A stretch of 47,885 nt of DNA from contig JAFUAB010000004.1 in NCBI GenBank assembly GCA_017460885.1, forward strand, positions 1-47,885, written 5' to 3'. Below are positions 25,531 through 38,100 of the stretch, piece by piece (positions within the stretch are counted from its first letter, which is position 1; each line of letters begins with the position of its first letter). A program made the translations under genes and the position numbers. The notes below the pieces were generated by a model. It searched no databases, was not told the DNA's origin, and saw only the letters and a list, made by a program, of their open reading frames with translations. The DNA comes from Lachnospiraceae bacterium. GTDB lineage: Bacteria; Bacillota; Clostridia; Lachnospirales; Lachnospiraceae.

Positions 25531-25650
25531 TAAGGAAAGACTGATTAATTCAGTTTTTCCTTAGAGCTTCGCAAGAATGTGCACAGATTTTCAGTGGAAA
25601 TTGATGGTTCGCATTGAAAATCTGTCGCGGAAAACGTTTAATTAGCGTTT
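25531..25650 (-). repeat. Three-hairpin repeat element, family A, copy 3 (inverted)
   Basis: Read on the minus strand, the order is hairpin A (25650-25632, AAACG with CGTTT), core (about 25628-25580) and hairpin B (25563-25531, TAAGGAAA-ACTGA type stem). The core stem is CAGATTTT with AAAATCTG, against CGGATTTT with AAAATCCG in copy 2, so one G-C pair has become A-T with pairing kept. The inner small hairpin is weaker here (ATGCGAACCAT). It starts six bases after the stop codon of the nuclease gene. Confidence 0.8.
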
Positions 25651-25740
25651 ATCTAATGTAATGAATTAATCTAGAAGAATTGAAATCAGTCATTTGCAGT
25701 CAATTTGAGGATTACATAATAAGTATTTCGGTATGACAAA

Positions 25741-25797
25741 TTGGCATATGCCAAATAATTGCGCCATTTTTCAAATCGTGATACGATGTGAAAAATG
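25741..25797. promoter_or_regulatory. Palindrome and inverted repeat, possible operator sites
   Basis: TTGGCATATGCCAA (25741-25754) is a perfect 14-bp palindrome. Eleven bases later CATTTTTC-AA-ATCGT (25765-25779) pairs with ACGAT-GT-GAAAAATG (25783-25797) around a three-base loop. Neither has a following T-run, and neither matches repeat families A or B. They lie about 400 bases before the giant surface-protein gene. Confidence 0.4.
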
Positions 25798-25861
25798 TGG
25801 TAAGTGAGATACCAAAAACATCAAAAGGGGTTGACATCCATGTATAAAGGGGACACACTTT

Positions 25862-25886
25862 TACCGTACCGTACCGTACCGTACCG
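25862..25886. repeat. Five tandem TACCG pentamers
   Basis: TACCG is repeated five times without interruption in the long gap upstream of the giant gene. Such a short-unit array is prone to slippage and could alter the spacing of upstream signals. A TTGACA at 25831 has no convincing -10 partner at normal spacing. Confidence 0.8.
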
Positions 25887-26014
25887 TCTTGCTTTCTTGG
25901 CGCGTATTCTTATTTCGCTTTAATTTTTCCTGTAAAAATAGTTGCATTCGTGATGGATAACTGTCGGTTTTTGCCGGGATGAATTGCCCTGCAGATTTCG
26001 GCGGTTTTATTATG

Positions 26015-26143
26015 CCTTCTCCTTGATAGGTGGATGTCCCGGCGAGGAAATGATCCTTCCCCTTGATAGGAAGGAGGCCCGGCGAGGAAATAAGCCTTCC
26101 CCTTGAGGGGAAGGTGTCACGGCGAAGCTGTGACGGATGAGGT
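26015..26143 (+). repeat. Three 40-bp tandem repeats upstream of the giant gene
   Basis: Units begin at 26015, 26055 and 26095, exactly 40 bases apart. Each opens CCTTC(C/T)CCTTGA and continues to GGCGA(G/A). The last unit runs on as GGAAGGTGTCACGGCGAAGC and TGTGACGGATGAGG, a palindromic sequence of a type I recall as widespread in clostridial genomes. It ends about 50 bases before the start codon, so it lies in the probable leader. Confidence 0.75.
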
Positions 26144-26192
26144 GTAACACAAACAAACAGTCAATACAACAATCTCAGGAAGGGAGAATCTT

Positions 26193-29100
26193 ATGCGACA
26201 AAAGAGAAAAACTATTAGACGAAAAAACACACAATTGCTCAGCTTGCTGCTGACTTTGATCATGATAGTTGAACTGATCCCCGTGACGAGCATTACGGCT
26301 CTTGCTGCGGGAGCAGGAATAAGCGACGCTGTTGTGGCTTCCTATGCAGAGGTGGCTGCGGACGGAGACGAGCAGCGCGCCAGAGAGGAGCTTGATGCGC
26401 TCTATGAGGCCGGGATCATCGATGAGAACGGCAACATGGTCGAGCTTGACCTCCGTGAAGATGGCGAGAGCGTGGATCTTTCCGATCTGACCCGGCGTAT
26501 TGCTGAGGGAGAGAGTGTCGGGGATCTTAGCGTCAATGGCTATGATTCCACTCCGGAACAGGTAACACAGATCCAGCAGGTAAATTCCATGCTGGAGGTT
26601 GTTCGTCTCCTGGATCAGGATATTGAAGTAACCGATGAGCATGTAGATAATCTGGAATCACTGCTCACCGGCATTACCGATGGCAGCATCGATATGGATG
26701 AAGTTATCGAAGATGGGATGCTGAGTATGTCTATGACAGACGAAGACGAGACACTGTATACTGACAGCGTTGAACCATTGTATGACGGTGGCAGCGGATC
26801 GGATGCGACCAGCGGTACGGTAGATGTGTCCGATGGGAAATATACCCAGCCCTACATTGATGGAAGCACTTATGAGGCGAGTCATGCATTTGCCCTCACT
26901 GACGCGAACAATACATCTTGGTATTCAGATGATGGCACGGATGGGATCGGACTAGACGGCACGATTACGCTTTCCTGTGCCGATACCGCCACCCCCGGCG
27001 GAACGGTAACGGTAACAGCGACCCTTGATAAGGCACAAAGAGTCCCCGTCAGTTTTGACTGGACGGCAGCGGCCGGAAGCATTGGAGTTACCGGAACGAC
27101 CAGCGGTACCATAACCTGGGATGCGAATGATAAAGAAGACAAAAGCTTCACCGTCACAGTGGCGGAAAAAGGCGATGAGCTTTGGCAAGGAGACCGCAGC
27201 TTTTCTATCCTCGTTGGCAATCTCAAAAATGCCTCACTGGATGGAGAGAACACGGCCTGGAATCATACCGTAAAGGTGTCCGCAAATGATGGGGATGCCA
27301 TCAAAGAGGAAGCTTATGTGTGGGGGAATGAAGTAATGTATACTTCGTTTACCGATCCGGGCGGTTATGATGCGAGTACTTTCAAGTGGCTTTATGTTAA
27401 ACATAGTTTCAAGGGCGATAGAGCCAAACTTACCTTCAATCATACTTTGCGTACGACTGCTGATGGGTATAATGCGGAGTCTTATTACTCGTTATCTACG
27501 GATAACTGGGAGGACTGTACTAGAGGAAAAGGAAAAAGACTTGAGTGTTATAATACATACCAGTGTGGACAGAAGGAATATACCAGTACTGTGGAGCGAG
27601 AGCTTAATGGTGAACAGTACATCAATTTTGGAATGAAATCCTATTATCCGAATGACGTGAAGAATTGTAAATTGACATCAATTAAAGTGGAGGAAAGAGT
27701 TCCTCCGCAAAGCGCATCGATCCAGAGCATTTCAGTGCCTGAAGGCACTTATTATCCGGGTGAGATCGTTCCGATTACGATTACGACCAATACATATGTT
27801 TCTGCGACGTCAAGTACCAAGTTGACGGTTAACGGTACACAATGCGATGCGCTGGAATCCGGGGAATCACAGAAGCTGACTTTCGGCTACACTGTCCCGG
27901 CTGTGAACCCCGGGCAGATCAGCGTCACGGGGATCAGCGGTCTGGTTAATGGCACCTTGAATGACATCAACGTAACGGGCGATTTCCCGCAGACTGTCTT
28001 TGGTAGCACGCAAGGTGTCGCGCTTTTGTCCGATATCAAAAAGAGCCAGCTTGACTTCGAAAATGTCAAGTATGGCATCAGTGACGGCGATCCCGGTGCG
28101 CAGGTTGTGACCGTGGTCGTTCCCTTCAAGTCCGGTTTGACGGACACTGATAAGGCTTGGGTCACGAATGAGGCGGTACAGATCAATGCAGACAGCTTCT
28201 CCATCGACCTTCCCGTGCCGGACTGCAGCAACGGTACGGCAACCCATTATCTAGCGGGAGCGTATTTCTCCTGTGACGGCGGCAAGACACGCTATCCCAT
28301 CTATGTGGTGAACAGCGGCTCTGAGGGCGTTGCGCTGGCAGCGCGCTTCGCTCCTCCGACTAACGAGTCCGCGGATCTTCGCAATGACACATTGAATCTG
28401 TTCATGGATTCGCAGGTCGTTAACTCCAATGATGACGCGACTCAATATCTCCCCGCATATAGCGACATGAAGACGGACGAGAGTGGCTTTTCCTACTCTG
28501 ACGTCAGCGGGAAGGACGCCGCGCCTGCCCTGATCGGCGTGAGCTATTCGTACTATGTCAAGGGCGGCGTATTCTTTGAGAAGAAAGAGTATGGTACTGA
28601 GGAAAATCCTACATATACTGCCCGTGCAGCCTCCGGTGATGGTGCAGCAGCAGCGGACCAGACCGGAATAATGGAGGGATTCCTGAAACGGACTGACGGC
28701 AAATACATTGTTCTGCAGGATAAGGTTAACCCGGGGAATCAGTATGATGTCGAGATCGTGGTGGGACAGGATTTTTACGATGCCATGAACGACAGCATGC
28801 GCGCGGAGAGCCCGAAGTCCATGACCCTGAGCTATCAATGCAGTGATCGTAAGAATTTCACCTTTGTCAAACCCAAGGACTTTGAGTGGATCTGCTACAA
28901 GATCGTGGAAAACGACGATAAGACGGAACTGGTGGAGGATGAAACAAGCTTCGAATTCATCCTTGATGAACACACGCCCGCGAATGGAACGACCCCCGGC
29001 ATCTGGCATGTGATACCCACAGGATTGGGAGACGGCAGGTTCTGCTTCGCGCTCAAGGTGAAGAATGGTACGGAGTCTAAAAGCTACAAGCTGCATATGG

Positions 29101-32100
29101 TTCAGGATGAGGATGGAAATGTTGTCTTTGGTGCACCGATCACTGTGGTCATGGGAAAAACTCCCTTCCTGACGATTCCGGAATACTCTAAGGTACGGAC
29201 CACCCTGTCGGGAGAGAACACGGATATCCTGTTTGCGTCCAATGTGGCTGCGAGAAATACCTATGCCGGCAAATCGACCACCTTTACCGCAAAGCTGTAT
29301 GAAGCGGAAGAGGATAATTCTGACGGAAGTGACGGTTATAAAAAGAAGAATGATACGGTTCTCAAGACGGGTTCTGTTACCAGCGATGGTGAGGAGCAGA
29401 TCAATCGTTATACCATCCCCGATGATTGGATCAACAGCGCCGGCATATACGCCGTGGAGCTGGGCACGAAATATGAGGGCGGCAGTCAGCAGGGCGACAT
29501 GGGTGATGTGACCGGAGGAGAGACAGAAGAGAAAACGCTGACGGCTATTGCTTATCTGGTCGTGAAGCAGGCACCGGCGAAGATTAAATTGGCCCCGCTG
29601 GATAGTTATTCTGTTACCAGCGATAAAACCAATCCACTTGCTCTTGACTTTACCATATCCTCCGGTACCTCACAAACGGAAGTGGAGTATACGATTCAGA
29701 AGTCGGGTGAGACAGTAAGCGAAAGAAAGGGCTCTTCCGATGAATCGCTTTCATACACGACAGGTGCTTCCGACGGCTCGATCTCCTTTACGGCAGAAAA
29801 GCCCCAAAACCTGAAGGAGGCCTATGCCATTACGGTCTACGCAAGGAACAAGGCTAAGGATCCGTGGAGCGTGGATTCCATGCTGCTGACTGTATACAAC
29901 AAGGATTTGTTGGATATCCTTGTCAAGGACGTGGTTGCCGGAGAGATCGGAGGCACCACCGGTGGTACAGGTGATGGCGCGAGGGGCGCGACTATCGCTA
30001 TGGACAACCACGACAAGGTTGAGAATTATAACAAGGAGAATGGTAAAAACTATCAGTTAAGCTTTGACGACTTCACCACACTCCGCACGGACATGAGCCT
30101 GCAGAAGATCATTTCCGCCAACTACGGCGCGGGAGTCTGGGGCATGCTTTCCGATAAGATGCAGTGGGCATCAAGCGACCCGGCCACTGTCTCCGTGGAT
30201 TATAAGCAGGGAGGTCTCTACTCTGATATCCGCAATTACAGCTACGTCAGCTATGCTCCGGCTACGGATTTCCTGCTGGTGGGCAAGGATGATACGGCTG
30301 AGGGTGAGAGCGTCACCATTACTGCCACCCATGCCAATACCGGCATGAGTGCGGATATTAAAGTGACCACGAAGACCCTTACGGATCAACTCTATGTGTT
30401 CCAGTTCCAGCCGAGGACCACAACAACCGTAACCTATAAAAACGGAAATGGCGAGACGCGGAACCTGACCAGTAATGCTAATGGTGAGCTGGCGGTGTAT
30501 GAGCCGGCCGGGATCGACAGTGCGATCATGGCTTCATCGACTGTTGGCAGTGATACCTATGTGGGTACGCTCTATAAGAGTGAGCTTGTGAGTGGGGAGC
30601 GGGACATTGCGGCCCTTCAGCTCTATCCCTGCAACAACCTGCGCTTAAGGGCCATCGCAAATGCGGCGCTCAATATACTTGACTCGGACGGGCAGCCTTA
30701 CAGCGGCTCTGTCACGGTTCGTGCCGGTGTCTATAAAAACGGCACATATTGTCCGGGAGCAGAGGTTAAGACCGTAAAGGGCAGTGCGGGGAACGACGGA
30801 AAACAGGATATAAGTGTCACCGCGACAGATGGAAAGTTAAACCTCTGGTTCGATCCCAGACAGTTTAATATCAGTAACGAGGAAATTGACGGTTTGAAGG
30901 CAGGCGACACAGTTACCTATGTGATCGAGTATCGCATAGAGAACTATCAGCCCGGTTATGTGATCCTCAACGCATATTCCGATTTGGAGGGTGCTGCCAA
31001 GCCTACGGATTCCGTGATCCAGTTGCGTAAAAACGTGGGTGCTGCCAATCTGCCGCAGATCACCCGTCAGACCCTGCAACAGTATGATACGAAAGGTAAC
31101 CCCACTTCCTACACCCGTGACGTGACGGATTATACGGAGGATGTGGGTATTTCGACACACTTTAACAAGGCGGAGCTGATCACCGACGTGGCGCTGACCG
31201 ATGCGACTGTCACACAGGATACGGAAACAAACTATGCCACCTGCAATGGCGACAGCATTCCCTCATTTGCACTTTATACATCAGAAGGAAAAGAACTCAC
31301 CGGGCAGGCGGGCGGAAATGCAACAGAGGCGGTACAGATCCTGAAACTTGAGGATCTTACAAAGAATACAGCACCGTATGTATTCCCCTTCTCTTCCACA
31401 GCTATGGCACGTAGCATCTATACCATGACGGATGCGGATATGAAAAAAGACGGTATTACCGATGAGGGAAGCAACGCGAACTACTCTGCCCGTGTGAAAA
31501 TGCACTTTGTAAAGGATGCTCTGACAATAAAGGAGGAGACCCTTCCCTTCGGAGTGTCAAACTTAAGCCACCAGGAGGACCTTGCTCAAGACGAAGGCAG
31601 CGCGGAGGAGCTTGGAGTTCAGGTCAAGAAGGACATCAGGAATACAGTAGACATCGGATCCATCTTTAAGCAGATCAATGTAAACGATATGATCCGCAAG
31701 GGCTTCGTATTCCTGCAGGGACTGTCCGGAGCCGCCGGCGACAACATGATGAACATGATGATCCTGCCTACGGAGGATCCTGCGACCTTCCGCATTATGG
31801 TGTTCATTGGTTATAATAAGAAAGAGGACAGAGAAGGAAATGCGGGTAAGAACCTGAGTATAAACTATGATGCGGATGCCCTCTATGACGATGCACAGAA
31901 TTTTGAAAAGGCGCTGGAGGACATGACTAAAGACGATGACGACGATGACGACAGTTCAGGAGAGGGATCGCTGGATTTCAATTTCTACGGAACGCTGATG
32001 CTTGATGCCAGACTTGGCATATCGGACGGAAACTGGAATATCCGTTTCGTCGGAGGAAACGTAGGTACCAATGTTGAGGGCAAATATGAGTGGTCCCAGA

Positions 32101-35100
32101 ACTTCATGTGCGGTCCGGTTCCGGCTCTGATTTCCTTTGAGGTAGGCTTTACTGCAGATCTTGAAGTGGAATTTGCTGACAAAAACGGAACGAAAGCGAT
32201 GCTTCTGGATGCTGCTTTGGGCGTCAGCCTGGAGGCTTTCGCAGGCTTGGGCTTTGATCTTTCGCTGGTGGCCTTTAAATTGGGTATTTTTGGGCAAATT
32301 GGCGCAGACGTAGACTTCATGTATCTCACACCAACGAATTCGACAGGAACAAAGTTGGATATCGACGGCGAGATCGGTCTGAGGATGGAGGTCAAGGTTC
32401 TCTTCGTGAAATACAATAAGACCTTCTGCTCCACCGGCTTTGGCTGGACTAAGAAATGGAATAAATATGACGCCATTCAGCAGGCCTGGGAGACGGGTGA
32501 TTTCGCCGAGCTTACCGGACTTACCTCCGGAGGAAGGAAATACAGCATGTTCCTGGCGGCCAACGGCACCGCGCTGGTGGAGATCGATGGCGAAGGAGAG
32601 ATTGATGACAGGGATTATCTGGAGCTGGCTGACCGCGCGTGGAATAACGGTGCTCCATCGGGCGGAGCAAGACTGCTTAAGGCAGCAGGCCCGCTTAACT
32701 TCGCGATAAACAGCGTGGATAACGTGCAGACGAACGCATACCCTTATGCCAATCCCGCATTTACGGATGACGGAAGCATGTTCCTGTATATCTCGGACAA
32801 TGATAATGCAAGGGAGTTGCAGAGCGTTGTAAGCTACGCCGTTAAGAGTGGAAATGGTTATGATAATAAGGGTGCCCTAGACGATATTACGACAGATAGT
32901 AACAACGATGGAACACCTGATTATATCTTCGCCGACAGTGATGTAGTGGCCAGCGGTGCAGGAAACAGCGTATTTGCCGCATGGGTTAAGCAGCTCGAAT
33001 CTCCGGAGAAGGAGATGAAGGATAAGGCCACCTACGATGATCTGGGCATGATGATGAATGCAACAGAAATCTATGCAGGTAAGTATAATGGCAACACGTG
33101 GACTACAGAGCCTCTGACGAATAACACGGTGGCCGATATGGCACCTACTATAGCAAGCTCCGGAGATAAGGCCATCGTAGCATGGAGAAGCCTGGCCGCC
33201 ACGGAGCTCCCGAAGGACGGCACAGAGCAGGATATCACTGCTTCCTTCAACGCGGAGAATAACATTAATTACAGGATTTATGACGGCTCGGAATGGAAAC
33301 AGGCACAGATCGCTTATAATGGCGCAGCCGGTACGGTGAATGCCATCGATTCAGCAATGCTCTCAGACGGTACGGCACTTCTGACATACACGGTACGTAC
33401 CGATGAGGACGTGACCAGTACCGAAACCTTCTATACACTGATCGGATCGGATGGCAATGTCGTTACTACAGGTCGTCTGACCAATAATGCAACCACAGAC
33501 ACCAATGCTCAGGTTACAGCTGTACAGGGAATAAGTGGTGCTGCCGGTCAGTTTGTCGTTGGCTGGTATTCCGAGTATGCCACCGGAGAAAAAACAGAGA
33601 TACCCGATACCACGAGTACGTCAACAAGTAAAGAAGAAGTATTGGCTCACGACATCGGTCTTGCAATGATCAATGCAAACGGCAGCGTGGATGTTGATTT
33701 CCCGGAGAGCATAGGCGGAGAGGCCGGCTCCGGAATCTCGTCTGATTTCCACTTCTCAGCTCCTGCCGGGAATACAGATATAGCGAAGCTTTCTGTTGTG
33801 TGGTCCGAAAAAAATGAGGAAGATAAGTACGAGCTGAACGCAGTTCGCTTCTATACGGACGGTGCAAACATAGGCGTTACCACTCCGACGGACATCGCGA
33901 AGACAAATGCCAGGTGCACCGTGGATCGCTTTGATGCCTATACCGACGGAAGCGGAATAGTACACACGCTGATCCTGAGCAGTGATTACAGCAATATGGA
34001 TGGACTGAGTGTCTATGACACCATCGACTTAAGTGATCAGGGACTGACTGTACTCAACGGGGATAACGACGCAGAGCCTTCAGACGACATGCTGACCGTC
34101 CTGGAACAGGATCCTGTCGTGAACATCATGCTGGGTTCCGGCACTTTCTCGCAGAATGACATTGAGGTTGAGGCGCAGACCGATCTTACGGAACTGACCA
34201 CAGGACTGAACCTTCCGGTACAGTTTGCAGTGAAAGATGTCGGTACAAATACAGTGGATGAAGTAACAGTTTCCTTAGGGGGCACGAATAAGACCTTCTC
34301 CGGTCTGTCGCTGTTACCCGGACAGAGTGCAGCTCTTGTTATGGAATATTCCGTTCCTGAAACTGTGGCAGATGTGAATTACATTGTTACACCAAAAGAC
34401 GGCAGCGCTAAGACAGGCACCCTTATACTCAACCGACCCGACATCGGAATATCCGGTATGAAGATCCTTAACGAGATCGATAAGAAACGTGATATTCAGG
34501 TAACACTGCACAACCGCTCAGGCATCCCTCTCACCGGAAGCGGTAAGATCGTGAAGCTTGCATTCTATAAAGACAGTGCGCACATGCATCAGATCGGAGA
34601 GGATATCACGATTGATTCGGGTAATTATGCGGATATAGACGACGGCTTCTATACATATACGCAGTCGATTAATGTTACGGATATGACTGACGAACCGGAA
34701 ATTCCAAATGAAGGGGTTAGTGTATATGCCCGTGCATGGGTTGAAGAGGCTGAGCTTGTGGACGGTAAGGCCGTGGCTGTGGATGAACTGTATCACAATG
34801 ACAATGAGTCACTGATCTCCTTCAGGGGTCTCCTGACCAAATATGAAGAAAAGATGACCAGGGATGGCATGATCATCCCGGGGGAAACGGAAGGTACATA
34901 TACCATCAAAGCTGATGTCCGCAACAACTCACTCAGGGCTGTGGATCTGACCAAAATAACGGCGGATATTTACGATGAAGCTGATAATATTCTTAAGGAA
35001 GATGTGGAGCTGAAGGACAGCGATGTCACACTGCAGGGCGAGGAGAAGAGAAGCTTTGTAAGTGAAAGCATTACTGATCTTGCCGGTATACCTGCCAGAG

Positions 35101-38100
35101 TTGAGATTAGCGTAACTGAACTTGGCAGACCCGATAAGCCGAAGGCAACGAAGATATTGGCAAAGCTGATAAATTATGAGACAGGTAAGTTCAAAACTTC
35201 GACTCAGGAAGAACGTGATGAGATTGCCAAATATGAGTTTTATGCAGGAAAAGATGTTCCCGTGAGTGCCTCTGAGAGTGAAATGTATACAAATGCCAAT
35301 ATCACGGATGTGGCTGATTATGATCTGCTTACGAATATCGTGGATAAGACGGACGGAACAGCCCTCTATGCACGTGCGAAGGTCAGAAGTACCGTTTCAG
35401 ACTGGATAAAGCTTCCCCTTCCGGGACGTCAGAGCACGGATGGAATAGGCGCAGATTATTATACTGATCGTCTGGTCGGAGTTCGTGACGGGGTATGGTT
35501 TACCACAAACGGAACAGATCCGACTGCTTCTCAGAAATGGAGCAACAGCAATTCCACCGACCTGACGAAAGCGCCTGTAAGCTGGGACGGAACGGTAGAG
35601 AAGACCCTGAAATTCCTTATTCCGGGAGACAATGACAAGCAGCTCTTCCCGAGCACTGTCAAGACTGTCACTCTGGGAGCAAAGGGTGATGCGCCGACCG
35701 CCGGTGATCTCGAAGGATATCCAATTGCGGACACTGACATTAGCTTCCGCACAGCGAAGCTGCCGACGTTAAAGACTGAGGATGGGGCAACAGAACAGAC
35801 AAAGGCACTTCAGTATCGCTATAAGAGAAACAGTGATAGTGACAACGAGTGGAGCACCTGGGGTTCGGTGAATAGCCTGACAGGTCTGGATATCGCAACA
35901 ACTTATAAACTTGAGATACGGTACGCACCGGAGACGGATAGTGACGGAAAGCTTGTACCCGCTTCACAGACATTTGATGCAGGTTCCTTTACTACCAAAA
36001 CAACCGCACCGGATATCAATGATGTTCTGGATCGCTGGATAGATTACAGTAACATGAAGTTTCAGGGAACCGGCGGAGTACTTGAATATTCCACAGAGAA
36101 AAATGCAACAAGCGGAACTCCGATATCTGACGGAAGTTCTGTACCGACCGAGGGCTTCTATATCCGTTACAGAGCCGGAAACGATTCTGACGGCGGATGG
36201 ACCTATGTGAATCCGGAAGTGCCTGCCGCAGTAAGCGGAGTTACCTCTTCACCTGAACCTGTAAAGGGCCTTGGAGGCAGTCTGTCGGGAACTTCGACCT
36301 CTATGGAGTACCGTTATAAAGCAAATGGCAGTTCGGACTGGACAGAGTGGACAGCCTGCAAGGGGTCGAGCATGACAAAGCTTCCTGCAGGAACCTACCA
36401 GATCAGAAATAAGAAGAGCGGATCAAATTCGCCTTCCTTTGCACAGCAGCTTACGATAACCGCAGGTGATCCGGCTACGGTTACCGTGACCGTAAAAGAC
36501 AGCAGTAAAAACGTGCTCGTTGATAAAACTCAGGAAGGCGACAAAGCAGCTGTAGATACTGTCAAAGCGATTCCGGTAAATGGAACCGCATTGGGTGGAG
36601 TGTGGAATGAAACTGGACAGGCATGGAAGATCGATAATCTCACAGCAGGAACCTACACCATCATCGTGACAGGCATAGACGGTAAACAGGTAACAAGCCT
36701 TGTGGATATCGTGTCCACTGAGCATTCGGTTGACGTTACCCTTCCCACCGGAATGGAGAACAGCAGCAGACTTGTTAACAGTACCGGATGGAATCTGGCC
36801 GTGGGCGGTATCGATGATCAGGCGAGAGCTCTGGATAAAGCAGCTGCGACAAAGAATGATGAGTATTTGATCTCCTTTAAGGCAGAGGGACTAAACGCAT
36901 TGGCATCCATTAATGAAACGGAATTAGACAATGCAACTGATGCCGTAAAGAATGCTGTAACTGCTATCAATGAGATCAAGGAAGCTACAGAGCAGGATTC
37001 CACATATAAGGATCACAATGTCCAGAGTGATTATTTAGAGCTTTCTCTGGAAAAAACACTGCTTACAGCGGGAGAAACGTCGGTCAATCCGATTGAAAAT
37101 GAAAAGATCACAAAAGCCAGCCGGGTTATGGAGATCATCGTGCCATATCCGCAGATCGACAGCCGTTTCGGAATACAGGTTCGCAGATATCATGATGATA
37201 AGGTGAAGAAGTTCGATGTATTAAACACACGACCTGCATCAACCGCAAGTTATAAGGATGGAACCTATGTGATCGACAGGCTGCTGAAGAGGCTCTATAT
37301 CTACAGCGACAGCTTTTCAGTATACAGTATTTCGTATACAGAAGACAGTACCGTACCCGATCCCGTTGAGTCATCATCCTCCGGCGGTAGCAGTGGTGGT
37401 GGCGGATCAACAACCTATAAGGTAACCTTTGAGATGAATGGGCATGGAACTCAGATTGCACAGCAGACAGTGATTAAAAATGCTAAGGCAACTAAACCCG
37501 AGGATCCTAAAGCTGAAGGCTTTATCTTTGATGGTTGGTTCACGGACAGTGACTGCACGAATGCTTATGACTTCTCAACACCGGTGACCAAAGCTATTAC
37601 TCTATACGCAAAGTGGAATGAGGTACCCGAAGGTAGCCATACAGTTATTTTTGATTTAAACGGCAAGGAGGGTACCGCTCCGGATATCCAGACAATAGTT
37701 AAGGATGGCAAGGCAGTCAGCCCTGAAGATCCGACAGTTGAAGGATTTATTTTCGAAGGCTGGTATACAGATCCGGAATGCACTGTAGCATATGACTTTA
37801 CCGAAACCGTAACAGAGAGCATAACCCTGTATGCGAAGTGGGTCGAGGCAAAGACCTTTACCGTAACCTTCCATACGGATCATGGAACGGTGCCGGAGCA
37901 GAAGACGGTTAAAAACGGTGCGGCGGTAACCGAACCTGAACCCTTAACCGAGGATGGATGGATCTTCTCAGGCTGGTTTAATGATGTTGAACTGACAAAT
38001 AAGTATGACTTCGAAGCCCCCGTTAAAGCTAACCTCGACCTTTATGCAAAGTGGAAAGAGATACCGGCGGACAGTTATACGGTAAGCTTCGACTTAAACG

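Noticed and set aside
25862-26143. Possible CRISPR array upstream of the giant gene
   Set aside because: The TACCG units are too short, and the 40-bp units are contiguous with no unique spacers; no cas genes are nearby.
26193-26200. Sortase anchoring of the giant and BspA-like proteins
   Set aside because: No LPXTG-like motif or C-terminal hydrophobic helix is present in either protein.
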